Positions 1-8,325 of a DNA stretch of 38,446 nucleotides are shown here, in pieces. Within the stretch, counting starts at the first letter, position 1. Each line of letters opens with the position of its first letter. The stretch lies in assembly GCF_900114325.1 (NCBI RefSeq), contig NZ_FOSR01000023.1, positions 1 to 38,446 of the forward strand, read 5' to 3'. The DNA is from Rhodanobacter glycinis (GTDB taxonomy: Bacteria; Pseudomonadota; Gammaproteobacteria; Xanthomonadales; Rhodanobacteraceae). Made by a program: the position numbers and the translations under genes. The notes under the pieces are model-generated. The model was not told where the DNA came from. It saw only the letters and a list, made by a program, of their open reading frames with translations, and searched no databases.

Positions 1-930
1 GCCCTCACCCTCGGCCACTTCAAGCATCTGGACGATAACCAGCGCGCGGCCGATCTTGGCTACGGCGCGGCCCTGTCCACGCTGGCGCAAGGCGCCGTGC
101 GAGGCGGCACCGGCCTGCTGCTCAGCAGTGCGCCCGGCAGCCAGCAGATGGATGCCAGCGCGGCCATCGACGTGCTCGATCAAAACACCCAGCTCGCCCA
201 AAGCCTCACCGACGTCGCGCAAAAGCAGCAAGCCGGACTGCCCGGTGAACCGGCACCCGACAAGCTCAATGCCGTCGCTGCGCAAACCCAAACCAGCCAA
301 CACCTGGCCGGAACACGCGAAGGCGCAAGCGCCGGTGCCGGCATCGGCGGTGGCGAAGGCAGCGCCATCGCCTGGAGCAAGCCGCATCTGGTCTCTCACG
401 GACAGGACGGCTTGATCACCGTCACGCCAAAACATCACATGTGGATCAGCGGCACCGACACCCTGCTCAGCGCCGGTCAGGATCTCAACCTCATCGCGCA
501 AGGCCAATGGAGCGTGGTCGCCGCCCAAGGCATCGCCCTGTACGCCCAAGGCAGCGATGCCGGCAGCCGGCCCGTCAACCAAGCCGGCATCAAACTGCAC
601 GCCGCCAGCGGACAAGTCAGCGTGCAAGCGCAGCAGGACCAAGCCGACTTCGCCGCACAAAAGGCCATCACCATCTCCAGCAGCAACGGCAGCATCAACG
701 CCAGCGCCAAGCAACACCTCCTGCTCACCGCCGCCGGCGCCTACCTGAAGATCCAGGGTGGCGATATCGAAATCGGCGCACCGGGCAAGGCGCAGTTCAA
801 GGGGGCGCAGAGAGAGATGGCGGGTGGGCAGAGTGCGAGCGGGGAGCAGGTGACGTTGGCGAAGGGCAAGCCGACGCTGTGCGCCAAGAAAACCGCCACT
901 GCGTCGGCTTCCGGCGCTGCTGCAGTGTGA
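1..930 (+). CDS. vgrG: VgrG spike protein (TssI), C-terminal part, 5' truncated by window
   Basis: This is the 3' end of a vgrG gene that enters the window in frame 1 and stops at 928-930. VgrG trimers form the T6SS puncturing spike and carry effectors. The visible 309 residues hold the end of the Gp5-like region, then a DUF2345-type beta-helical extension with repetitive short strands such as GQDLNLIAQG and IQGGDIEIGAPGK. The C-terminal tail is Ala/Ser-rich and ends in GAAAV. The layout closely parallels the C-terminus of the complete VgrG at 20348-23149, but the tails differ. A DUF4123 adaptor gene follows after 7 nt and then a large effector, the usual vgrG-adaptor-effector-immunity order. 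The N-terminal Gp27-like domain must lie upstream of the window. Confidence 0.9.
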   Translation, partial: ALTLGHFKHLDDNQRAADLGYGAALSTLAQGAVRGGTGLLLSSAPGSQQMDASAAIDVLDQNTQLAQSLTDVAQKQQAGLPGEPAPDKLNAVAAQTQTSQHLAGTREGASAGAGIGGGEGSAIAWSKPHLVSHGQDGLITVTPKHHMWISGTDTLLSAGQDLNLIAQGQWSVVAAQGIALYAQGSDAGSRPVNQAGIKLHAASGQVSVQAQQDQADFAAQKAITISSSNGSINASAKQHLLLTAAGAYLKIQGGDIEIGAPGKAQFKGAQREMAGGQSASGEQVTLAKGKPTLCAKKTATASASGAAAV

Positions 931-937
931 GGCTGAC

Positions 938-1852
938 ATGCTCGACACCCTGCAGCGGCAATTGAATAAAGCGTTGTTCGCACAAGAGGAGCGGCGCGCA
1001 TGGTTGTTGATCGACGCCATGCATCGGGATGTGCGCGACTGTCTGCGTGGCGCAGAGATATCTGATGATGATATTCACCTCGTCGCACTTGCCCGAGACG
1101 ACATTCCCGAGGAGCGCAGTCCACACTTGGTTGCCATCGACGCTCGTACCGTGGAGCGCCTGCGCGCCAGTCTGGCCGCGGCGCTCAATGAGCAAGGCGA
1201 CCCCGACGCTGAAAAGGCGCATGGTTTCGCCGTCGGTGGTTGGCTGGTAAGCGCCACGCCAGTGCACGTGTTGGCACGGCATCTTTCGTTGTGCATGAAG
1301 CCGCGATTGGCGGATGTGGGGCGAAAGTATTTTCGCTGGGCTGACCGTCGCGTTCTGGAATGGATGTGGCCGGCACTCGAAGACAAGGAAAAGTCGGCCT
1401 TGCTGGGACCGATCGAACAATGGTGGACCCTGGATCGTTGCGGCGCGTTGATCGAGCATCGTGCCCCAACCATTTCACCTGACCACCTGCCTTGGCAGCT
1501 GTCCGCCGCCACTTGGCGCCACGGGCAAGATTGCGAGCTCGTACAGGCACTTCTACGTGGTTGGCAATACTTCCACCCGCAGTTGCCGGCGGACTACCTT
1601 GAGCGCGCGCGACAGGCGGTACGTGCTGTGCGCACTCTTGGCCTGGTCGAACCGGCCGAGATCGTGCTGGTGGCAACCTACGTGCTGCAAGTTCATCCGT
1701 GCCTTTGCGAGCATCCATTGCTTCGTCAGGCCGTGCATGCAGCCGAGACACAGTCGAGGCCTCTGATCGAAGTCTTGGCGGATATTCCTGACCCGGATGG
1801 CTGGAACCGCATGCGGGATGAATTGAATCAAGCGGTCGTTGCGACGGCCTGA
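938..1852 (+). CDS. DUF4123 T6SS effector adaptor (Tap/TEC family)
   Basis: A 304-residue cytosolic protein with no signal peptide or membrane segment. The middle part (about residues 100-160, with YFRWADRRVLEWMWPAL) fits the DUF4123 pattern, in which an RF-x-D-x-RVL-like stretch is typical. DUF4123 proteins act as chaperones or adaptors that load a cognate effector onto a particular VgrG; family members include Tap-1/TEC, and the adaptor of V. cholerae VasX is VasW. The ATG lies 7 nt after the vgrG stop, with a GAGG-like site just upstream, and the gene ends 19 nt before the effector start. The setting implies it loads the 1872-5234 effector onto the VgrG at 1-930. A second DUF4123 gene at 23154 serves another effector. 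Confidence 0.82.
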   Translation: MLDTLQRQLNKALFAQEERRAWLLIDAMHRDVRDCLRGAEISDDDIHLVALARDDIPEERSPHLVAIDARTVERLRASLAAALNEQGDPDAEKAHGFAVGGWLVSATPVHVLARHLSLCMKPRLADVGRKYFRWADRRVLEWMWPALEDKEKSALLGPIEQWWTLDRCGALIEHRAPTISPDHLPWQLSAATWRHGQDCELVQALLRGWQYFHPQLPADYLERARQAVRAVRTLGLVEPAEIVLVATYVLQVHPCLCEHPLLRQAVHAAETQSRPLIEVLADIPDPDGWNRMRDELNQAVVATA

Positions 1853-1871
1853 CCCTCAAGGAGTCGACATC

Positions 1872-4800
1872 ATGGCAGATGGACAAGGCTATTCCGGCAA
1901 TGCACAAAAGTCTGCGGCTGGCGCGACGGTGTGCTCGGCCGGCGGCTGCCCCGACTGCATCAAGCAAGGTCTTCCGGTGCTGCTGGCCATCCCGACGCTG
2001 GCCGACAAAAGCTATGCGCAGGGCGTCAAGGGCACCATCGCGCCGTTGCTCAAGGGCATCGCCGATCCCGTTCTCACGCAATCGGGCTATGTCATGCGCA
2101 CCCTGCGCGAGGGATACGTCATGGCGTGGTACGAAAAGCCGCCCAAAGGCATGGCACACGAAAAGGGCTGGACGATTGCCAAGGTGCATTCCGGCGGCTA
2201 TCTGACCCAAACCAGTTTTGCCGCCTTGGGCATGGGCGAGTCTGCCAAGCCTTCCACCTCCGCGGCCATGGACATCCCCTTCACATGCTCGCGTACTGCC
2301 GGGTACGCATCGGCGCTCTTGTTCGTGATTCCCCGCGCTGGCGAAGCCGGCAAGGTGTGGGTGGCATTCTCAAACCATCCATGGAGCCCGGGCGTACGCA
2401 AGGACTACGCAGCTGACAAGGGTGGTATTCGTACCAAGGGCATGACGTGCATCGACGCGACAGCAGGTACATGCAAGCGGTCCGCACCGTTGACCGTCGA
2501 CAACCTGCAGACCGGCGTTGTGGATTTTGCGAGCGATTTCCAGACGAAGTATGTCGAAGGAAACCCGTATCCATTGCGGTTGCCCGAATCCATTCTTGGC
2601 GTACTGAAACCGCTGGTACAAAGCATGACATTCCTGCGTGCGGCAGCGGACCAGACGTTCCGTCCAGAGACAGCGCCGGATGTATACGCCGAAGCAAAAA
2701 AGGCCATCGGCGAGCAAGGCAAGCTGACGATCAGCAATGCGATGATCGTGGGTCTGGCCGATCCCGAAGGCTGTACCACCACGGCCGCGCAGCGACGCAT
2801 CACCTTGTGCAATACCGCGGCCGAATGGGTGGCCACGTTCAAGGACGACAATGGCGTCGCCAACGGTGCCTGGCGTCTGCAATCGGCACTGACAGTGAAG
2901 GGCCTGCTCGACATCTTTGATCAGCAAGCCCAAACGCATTTAGCTCAGGAAGCCAAGTATGACGCCAACCTGCGTGGCCAAACCTGCACGCAGGCCGAGT
3001 TCGCCAAGCTCAAGGCATCCGGCAAGCTGCCGCCGGATGCGACTCTTGAGCGCGTGCCGGAATTCGACACCCCCATGGCCATGGGGCGTGGCACGCCGAC
3101 CGGCTGGCACGAAGTCATCAGCTTTCCCGCCGAGTGGGCCATCAACACGCAGCGTGACCGGTTGAAGGAACAAGTCACCAAGCGACTCACCGGCAACGCC
3201 AAGGGCAAGAATTGGCAAGGATTCCTGGCCGATTACGAAAGCAAGGTCAAGGCTGATCGCGCCACTTTGGTCGAGGTGGAAAAGGATCACCGGGCATGGC
3301 TTGAAAGCGCGCTGTTCAACCAGTTGCATGCCAGCAACTTCAGCGACAGTGAACCGCGTGATGGCGTGCCGTATGCGCGTTGCGTCAACAACTGCCTGAT
3401 GGGCGGGCCGATCACCAAAAACGCGTTGGCCTGGTGGGCTCCGTTTCTGGCGAGCGACCCCGCCGCAAAAAACAATCTGCTGGTGCGCGCCATGCTGGGC
3501 AATCAGCAGGCGTTCTTCGATTGGTTCAAATCCAAGGATACCCATGCAACGGCGTGGGATGAGGCCAAAGGCCTGCTGGATGTGGTATCCGAAGCGCGCA
3601 AGCACGGCGGTCAGGCCAGCCATCAGGAGGCGGAAGGCATCGCCCAGTCGCTGCTTGGCACGTCTGGCGCGCTAGCCGCGCGCATGGATGCGGCCAGGCA
3701 ACTGGATAGCACACTGCGCGGCCAATTGAAGCGGCTGGGCCTGGGGTTGATTGCCAAGAGCGAGTCGGATCTGTTCCTGTATCGCATCAAGGCGCCCTTG
3801 GGTGCGGCGGGCAGGCTGTGGCGAAACATGGCAAGTACGGCCGAAGTGACGCTGGCCAAAACCGTCGAAAGGGGCGGGCGCAAAGTCAAAAGCCTGGTCA
3901 TGGGCGGGGTCATGGCGCTGGAGCTGCAAGGCAGCCCCAGTGCTGCCGACAAATTGGCCGAGGTGTACCTGTGGAGCCGTGGCAAGCTAAAGGTCAATGT
4001 CGGCAAGTTGAACGGCAAGTTTCAGCTCAGCTCCACCGAAGTGCTAGGTGAAAGACAAACGCCATTTGCCATTGGCTTGACCGAAGAGACTGCCGCGACC
4101 GTTGCCAAGAACAGCATGCGCTTGTTACGCAGCGCCGGCTCGGGCGTGCTGTCGGCGGGGTCCGGCTTTTTGCAGGCGCTGGTTTTGGGGGATGCGTGGG
4201 AACAATTCGAGCATGGCACCAAGGACGACCAGCAAGCCGCCGCCGTCACCTTGTTGACCAGCGGCATCGGCATGAGTGCGGCCTTTGCGGAAATCACCGG
4301 TGCCTTCGCCAAGCAGTTCGAGAAGGAGGCACTGGAAAAGGGTTTGAAGATGTTCGCGGCACGGGCATCGGCGGTGGGGACGGCAATTGGGGCCGTACAG
4401 TCATTCTACGAGTTTGGGGGCGCTCTCCGTCATGGCGACGACGATGCTGCTGCGGGTTACTTTGTTCAAGGCACGTTTTTCCTTCTTGCAGCTGCTTCCG
4501 GACTGATGACAGCCAACGCCATCGCCGCCGGCACCGAGATGACAGCCGTGGCCTTTGGTCTGTCATGGACGGGTATCGGGCTGATCTTCGTAGCTTTGGG
4601 CGCCCTAACAGGCTTGGTGATTCTGCTGCTGAAAGACACGCCGTTGGAATCCTGGGCGGCGCAATGCATCTGGGGCAAACCTGGCGACAAGTATTCAGGC
4701 TTGGCACAAGAGCAGGATGCGCTCAACAAGGTCATGCTGGGTGCCGAAGTGGATTTTTCGTATGGCGCGTTCTCGCAAGGCACCTTCTTGAGCAATCTCA

Positions 4801-5234
4801 TCACCAACATGGGTGCGAGCCAATACAACCAGGCTGCCGCGCTCTCAGGTCAACCGTCGATGGCGCAAACGCTGGAAGCCCGGTTGTGCTTGATGTTGCC
4901 AAAAGTCGTCAAGACAAGCCTGCCTTGGCTGTTGCAGATTCATGCGGCGCGGCAGGGTCATGGCGTGGTCGAGGTGGCCCGCTGGGGCTCGGCAGTGCCA
5001 CCCAGCATGGATGGAGATTCCGCAGCATTGGGCCTGTACGACGCCAGCCACAAGGAAGAAGAAGTGGCTGGCAACGACAAGGTGGTATCGCTGGTGCTCT
5101 CGGTACGGCTGGATGAATTCCAGTATCGCAATGCCTACGCTACCGTGCGTGTGGCCGATGGCGCCACCAGCAGCAAGGAGCTGCTGAGCGGGGATGGCGT
5201 CTATGTCATCGACGAACAACATCTGACGGGCTGA
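1872..5234 (+). CDS. VasX-like T6SS effector, membrane-acting toxin (1120 aa)
   Basis: A very large protein with the N-terminal signature of the VasX toxin family: a Cys cluster (C21, C26, C29 in GGCPDC) followed by GLPVLLAIPTLA and YVMRTLREGYVMAWYE, which matches the family pattern of CxxC, GLPILxxRYA, LRTLRxGYxYvy. The middle (about 150-700) is hydrophilic. The last third is hydrophobic and Gly/Ala-rich, with segments at about 745-775, 789-814 and 862-921, as expected of a colicin-like pore former. VasX of V. cholerae inserts into target membranes; the same action here is inference. The ATG at 1872 is preferred over an upstream in-frame start because AAGGAG sits 9 nt ahead. The immunity gene starts 4 nt after the stop. 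Residues from about 904 onward are the part copied twice downstream. Confidence 0.8.
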   Translation: MADGQGYSGNAQKSAAGATVCSAGGCPDCIKQGLPVLLAIPTLADKSYAQGVKGTIAPLLKGIADPVLTQSGYVMRTLREGYVMAWYEKPPKGMAHEKGWTIAKVHSGGYLTQTSFAALGMGESAKPSTSAAMDIPFTCSRTAGYASALLFVIPRAGEAGKVWVAFSNHPWSPGVRKDYAADKGGIRTKGMTCIDATAGTCKRSAPLTVDNLQTGVVDFASDFQTKYVEGNPYPLRLPESILGVLKPLVQSMTFLRAAADQTFRPETAPDVYAEAKKAIGEQGKLTISNAMIVGLADPEGCTTTAAQRRITLCNTAAEWVATFKDDNGVANGAWRLQSALTVKGLLDIFDQQAQTHLAQEAKYDANLRGQTCTQAEFAKLKASGKLPPDATLERVPEFDTPMAMGRGTPTGWHEVISFPAEWAINTQRDRLKEQVTKRLTGNAKGKNWQGFLADYESKVKADRATLVEVEKDHRAWLESALFNQLHASNFSDSEPRDGVPYARCVNNCLMGGPITKNALAWWAPFLASDPAAKNNLLVRAMLGNQQAFFDWFKSKDTHATAWDEAKGLLDVVSEARKHGGQASHQEAEGIAQSLLGTSGALAARMDAARQLDSTLRGQLKRLGLGLIAKSESDLFLYRIKAPLGAAGRLWRNMASTAEVTLAKTVERGGRKVKSLVMGGVMALELQGSPSAADKLAEVYLWSRGKLKVNVGKLNGKFQLSSTEVLGERQTPFAIGLTEETAATVAKNSMRLLRSAGSGVLSAGSGFLQALVLGDAWEQFEHGTKDDQQAAAVTLLTSGIGMSAAFAEITGAFAKQFEKEALEKGLKMFAARASAVGTAIGAVQSFYEFGGALRHGDDDAAAGYFVQGTFFLLAAASGLMTANAIAAGTEMTAVAFGLSWTGIGLIFVALGALTGLVILLLKDTPLESWAAQCIWGKPGDKYSGLAQEQDALNKVMLGAEVDFSYGAFSQGTFLSNLITNMGASQYNQAAALSGQPSMAQTLEARLCLMLPKVVKTSLPWLLQIHAARQGHGVVEVARWGSAVPPSMDGDSAALGLYDASHKEEEVAGNDKVVSLVLSVRLDEFQYRNAYATVRVADGATSSKELLSGDGVYVIDEQHLTG

Positions 5235-5238
5235 GTGC

Positions 5239-6135
5239 ATGACCAAAGACAAGCGTACCTACGATGTCTTGATCGACGTCTGGAACAAGGCCGAGCCTTA
5301 CTTCAAGTTCTTGCTGTCGCGGGTGGTGAAAAGCCTACCGGCCACGCGTGACCCCTGGCGCGTGGCACCCGATGACAAAAAGCAGAAAGTTCATGTGTTG
5401 GCCGGTTCGCGGGAATCGGAGATTGCGGTGTTTCCGAATGCGATTGCGATGGGGTCGCCGGCGAGCGGAGGCATGGCTGAAGGTGGCAAACTAGCGCTGA
5501 TCGCAGCAGTTCCTACATTAGCCTTGCTTGCGGCCAGCCTCATGGCTCTTAGTTACGGCATGATATTTCTATTTATTTTCGGAATAATTATTTTTGTTTT
5601 TGTTTCAATGACTATCGTGTGGGCTATCAAAAGCTGGCTCTGCTCCCCATTCGATTGGCCAGTGATCTTCAATCGCAAGAGTCGCACCATCACTTGGGTG
5701 CCGGTGATCCGATTTCCTTATTGGAAATTCTGGGTCACGAAGCTCACGCCGCAATGGCGTACGGCAAGCTGGGATGACGTGCGCGCGCGCAGCTACAAGT
5801 ACATGCAATCGACCACCGGCGGTTATGGCTTCCACGATTCCTACAGCCTGTTCCTGCTGTGGGGCGGCGCCGAAGGCGACCCGCGTTCGCTCGATCAAGC
5901 CGTCAGCATCGGCTACCAGGGCTACTTCGAGGACGAACTGCTGTGGATGCTGTACGAACACATCCGTCGCTACATGGAAGAGGACGGCCCCGCCATTCCC
6001 CATGGCGAAACCCTACGCCCGCTGGGCAAAGGTCGACCCATCGTGTATCCCCTGGATGTCATCGAAGCCTGCGGCGGCCCGCCGCTATCCATGCAGGAAG
6101 TGGAAAAAATCGCCGCCGCCGCACCCATGGATTGA
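5239..6135 (+). CDS. Immunity protein to the VasX-like effector, DUF6708-type, intact copy
   Basis: A 298-residue protein with a cytoplasmic-looking N-terminus, a hydrophobic hairpin (about residues 84-106 and 108-130) and a soluble C-terminal domain with WPVIFNRK, RTASWDDVRAR and SIGYQGYFEDELLWML. These motifs fit my recollection of the DUF6708 family, found beside T6SS effectors. It starts 4 nt after the effector stop, so the two are probably translationally coupled. An inner-membrane protein beside a pore-forming toxin fits a colicin-immunity role, blocking the toxin within the membrane; the partnership is inferred from position. The DNA of the membrane hairpin is clearly AT-richer than the flanks. 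After the TGA the same frame stays open into the next effector-tip fragment up to 6813. Confidence 0.78.
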   Translation: MTKDKRTYDVLIDVWNKAEPYFKFLLSRVVKSLPATRDPWRVAPDDKKQKVHVLAGSRESEIAVFPNAIAMGSPASGGMAEGGKLALIAAVPTLALLAASLMALSYGMIFLFIFGIIIFVFVSMTIVWAIKSWLCSPFDWPVIFNRKSRTITWVPVIRFPYWKFWVTKLTPQWRTASWDDVRARSYKYMQSTTGGYGFHDSYSLFLLWGGAEGDPRSLDQAVSIGYQGYFEDELLWMLYEHIRRYMEEDGPAIPHGETLRPLGKGRPIVYPLDVIEACGGPPLSMQEVEKIAAAAPMD

Positions 6136-6159
6136 TGGGTCTCTCGTGAAAGGGGCCTT

Positions 6160-6813
6160 GCCCGATCTTCGTGTGCTTGGGCGCGGACAGGCCTGATCAT
6201 CCTGCTGCTGAAGGATACGCCGCTGGAATCCTGGGCGGCGCAGCGCATGTGGGGCAAGGCCAGCGACAAGTATTCAGGCTTGGCACAAGAGCAGGATGCG
6301 CTCAACAAGGTCATGCTGAGCGCCGAAGTGGATTTTTCGTATGGCGCGTTCTTGCAGGGCACCTTCTGGAGCAACCTCATCAGCAACTACGGTGCGTCCC
6401 AGTACAATCAAGGTGCCGCGCTCTCGGGCCAGCCCTTGATGGCGCAAACGCTGGAAGCCCGCCTGTGTCTGATCCTGCCGAAAGCCTTGAAGGCTCGCCT
6501 GCCGTGGATGTTGCAGATCCATGCGGCGCGGCAAGGCCATGGCGTGGTTGAGGTGGCCCGATGGGGCTCGGCGGTGCCGGCGAGCAAGGATGGAGATTCC
6601 GCCGCGCTGGGCCTGTACGAGGCCAGCCACAAGGAAGAAGCCGTGGCGGGCAACGACAAGGCGGTATCGCTGCTGCTCTCGGTACGGCTGGATGCCTCGC
6701 AGTACCGTAATGCCCATGCCACGGTGCGCGTCGCCGATGGCGCCACCAGCAAACAGGAATTGCTGGGCGGAAACGGTGACTACATCATCAACGAAGAACA
6801 CCTGACGGGTTGA
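6160..6813 (+). pseudogene. Orphan C-terminal tip of the VasX-like effector, second copy
   Basis: The stretch repeats the last roughly 217 residues of the effector at 1872-5234, beginning at the equivalent of its nucleotide 4581 inside the last hydrophobic helix. Shared motifs include LLLKDTPLESWAAQ, SGLAQEQDALNK and QIHAARQGHGVVEVARWG. A 2-nt deletion relative to the parent lies near 6182. The frame is open from the preceding immunity stop to 6813, but the first ATG is at 6247, without a ribosome site, so independent translation is doubtful. It is followed 4 nt later by a second immunity gene, exactly as in the parent. It is most like the orphan toxin-tip cassettes of CDI and Rhs loci, which can serve as a recombination reservoir. 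Confidence 0.8.
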
Positions 6814-6817
6814 GTGC

Positions 6818-7718
6818 ATGACCAAAGACAAGCGTACCCACGATGTCTTGATCGACGTCTGGAACAAGGCCGAGCCTTACTTCAAGTTCTTACTGTCGCG
6901 GGTGGTGAAAAGCCTGCCGGCCACGCGTGATCCCTGGCGCGTGGCGCCCGAGGACAAGAAGCAGAAGGTGCATGTGCTGGCGGGATCGCGGGAGTCGGAG
7001 ATTGCGGTGTTTCCGAACGCTATTGCGATCGGGTCGCCAGCGACCGAGGGGGGGGGCAGAGGGCGGGAAGATGGCGGCATTTATTGGCATTCCGACGGTG
7101 CTGGCGATTCTGGTAATAGATGTTATGTTTTCGCTTTCAGGTGGGTATTTGTTCTCTTTGTTTATATCTATAGTGATTTCGTTGTTCTCCATGGTCATAG
7201 TTTTCTGCATGAGGCAATGGCTTTGCGGGCCGTCTGATTGGCCCGTCATTTTCAACCGCAAGGATCGCACCGTCACCTGGGCGCCCGTGATTAGGTTTCC
7301 TTACTGGAAGTTCTGGGTCATGGAGATCAAGCCGCAATGGCGCACGGCAAGCTGGGATGACGTGCGCGCGCGCAGCTACAAGTACATGCAATCGACCACC
7401 GGCGGTTATGGCTTCCACGATTCCTACAGCCTGTTCCTGCTGTGGGGCGGCGCCGAAGGCGACCCGCGTTCGCTCGACCAGGCTGTCAGCATCGGCTACC
7501 AAGGCTACTTCGAGGACGAACTGCTGTGGATGCTGTGGGAACACATCCGTCGCTACATGGAAGAAGATGGCCCCGCCATCCCGCACGGCGAAACCCTGCG
7601 TCCGCTGGGCAAAGGCCGGCCTATCGTTTATCCGCCCGAAGTTATCGAAGCTTGCGGTGGCCCGCCGCTATCCATCCAGGAAGTGGAAGAAATCGCTGCC
7701 ACTGCGCCGCTGGATTGA
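6818..7718 (+). pseudogene. Second DUF6708-type immunity gene, frameshifted in a G9 tract
   Basis: A near-copy of the gene at 5239-6135. The first roughly 75 codons (ATG 6818 to about 7047) and the last roughly 165 (from 7230) are almost identical to it. The two hydrophobic helices (about 7069-7214) are strongly different in sequence but alike in character. The frame breaks in a run of nine G at 7048-7056: with eight G the gene would read through as a 299-residue protein, and with nine it ends early at 7237 after a garbled tail. This could be a true loss, a slippage-prone on/off switch, or a sequencing error in a homopolymer. It follows the second effector tip after 4 nt. Removing one G restores every conserved motif, so decay is recent or apparent only. 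Confidence 0.8.
7048..7056. repeat. Homopolymer of nine G inside the second immunity gene
   Basis: Nine consecutive G between CGACCGA and CAGAGG. The intact paralogue has no such run at the matching site (about 5463-5480). The run sits exactly where the reading frame of the second immunity gene shifts by one. Confidence 0.9.
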
Positions 7719-7740
7719 GGGGCATTTCGTGAAGGGGCCT

Positions 7741-8160
7741 CTCCTCCGATCTTCGTAGCGCGTGGGCGCGCTGACGGGCTTGATCATCTTGCTGCTGAAA
7801 GATACGCCGCTGGAATCCTGGGCAGCGCAATGCATCTGGGGCAAGGTTCGCGACAAGTGTTCAGGCTTGGCACAAGAGCAGGACGCGCTCAACAAAATCA
7901 TGCTGGGCGCCGAAGTGGGTTTTTCCTGCGGTGCGTTTTCCGGCGGCACGTTCTGGAGTAATCGCATCAGTAACTACGGGGCGTCCCAATACAGCCAAGG
8001 TGTCGCGCTCTCAGGTCAACCGTCGATGGCGCAAACGCTGGAAGCCTGGTTGTGCTTGATGTTGCCAAAAATCGTCAAGGCAAGCCTGCCTTGGCTGTTG
8101 TAGATTCATGCGGCGCGGCAGGGCCATGGCATGGTCGAAGTAGCCCGTTGGGGCACGCGG
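7741..8160 (+). pseudogene. Third effector-tip copy, amber-terminated and 3' truncated
   Basis: A third repeat of the effector tip begins with the same junction sequence (CGATCTTCGTAG) seen in the parent at 4581. A 1-nt insertion near 7760 shifts it relative to the parent, so the readable frame starts with GTG at 7762. It runs through LLLKDTPLESWAAQCIWGK and SGQPSMAQTLEAW to a TAG at 8101-8103, where the parent has CAG (Gln). Homology continues past the stop (IHAARQGHGMVEVARWG in sequence) to about 8156 and then ends abruptly. No immunity gene follows. The copy is clearly dead: it has a nonsense codon, a truncation and no plausible ribosome site. Confidence 0.8.
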
Positions 8161-8161
8161 T

Positions 8162-8300
8162 GCCAGCGGCAGCGACGGCGGTCTGGTGGGCTACCAGTTT
8201 GTGATCGAGCCTTGGCTGGCCTTGCTGCGCCTGCGCCAAGGCAGCTACGCCTTCCTCGACATGGCGGTCATCGGGATCGTGGAAGTAGCAGCTTCCGCCT
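8162..8300 (+). pseudogene. Internal vgrG scar (Gp27-like domain fragment)
   Basis: Immediately after the third effector-tip fragment, the plus strand reads GSDGGLVGYQFVIEPWLALL followed by RLRQGSYAFLDMAV. This matches the segment of VgrG proteins that precedes FQDKTV; the complete VgrG here has ADGGLARYRLVLVPWLWLL at about 20640-20700. Only about 45 codons remain, and the sequence runs into the end of the convergent OmpA-like gene at 8326. It is best explained as the 5'-internal part of another vgrG left behind by recombination or deletion at the end of the array. Confidence 0.6.
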
Positions 8301-8325
8301 GGGACGAGTCATCTGAAGGCTCGCC

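Noticed and set aside
7020-7070. Programmed ribosomal frameshift in the second immunity gene
   Set aside because: No classical slippery heptamer with a downstream stem is evident, and the intact paralogue needs no shift; an extra G is simpler. Kept as an open question in the findings.
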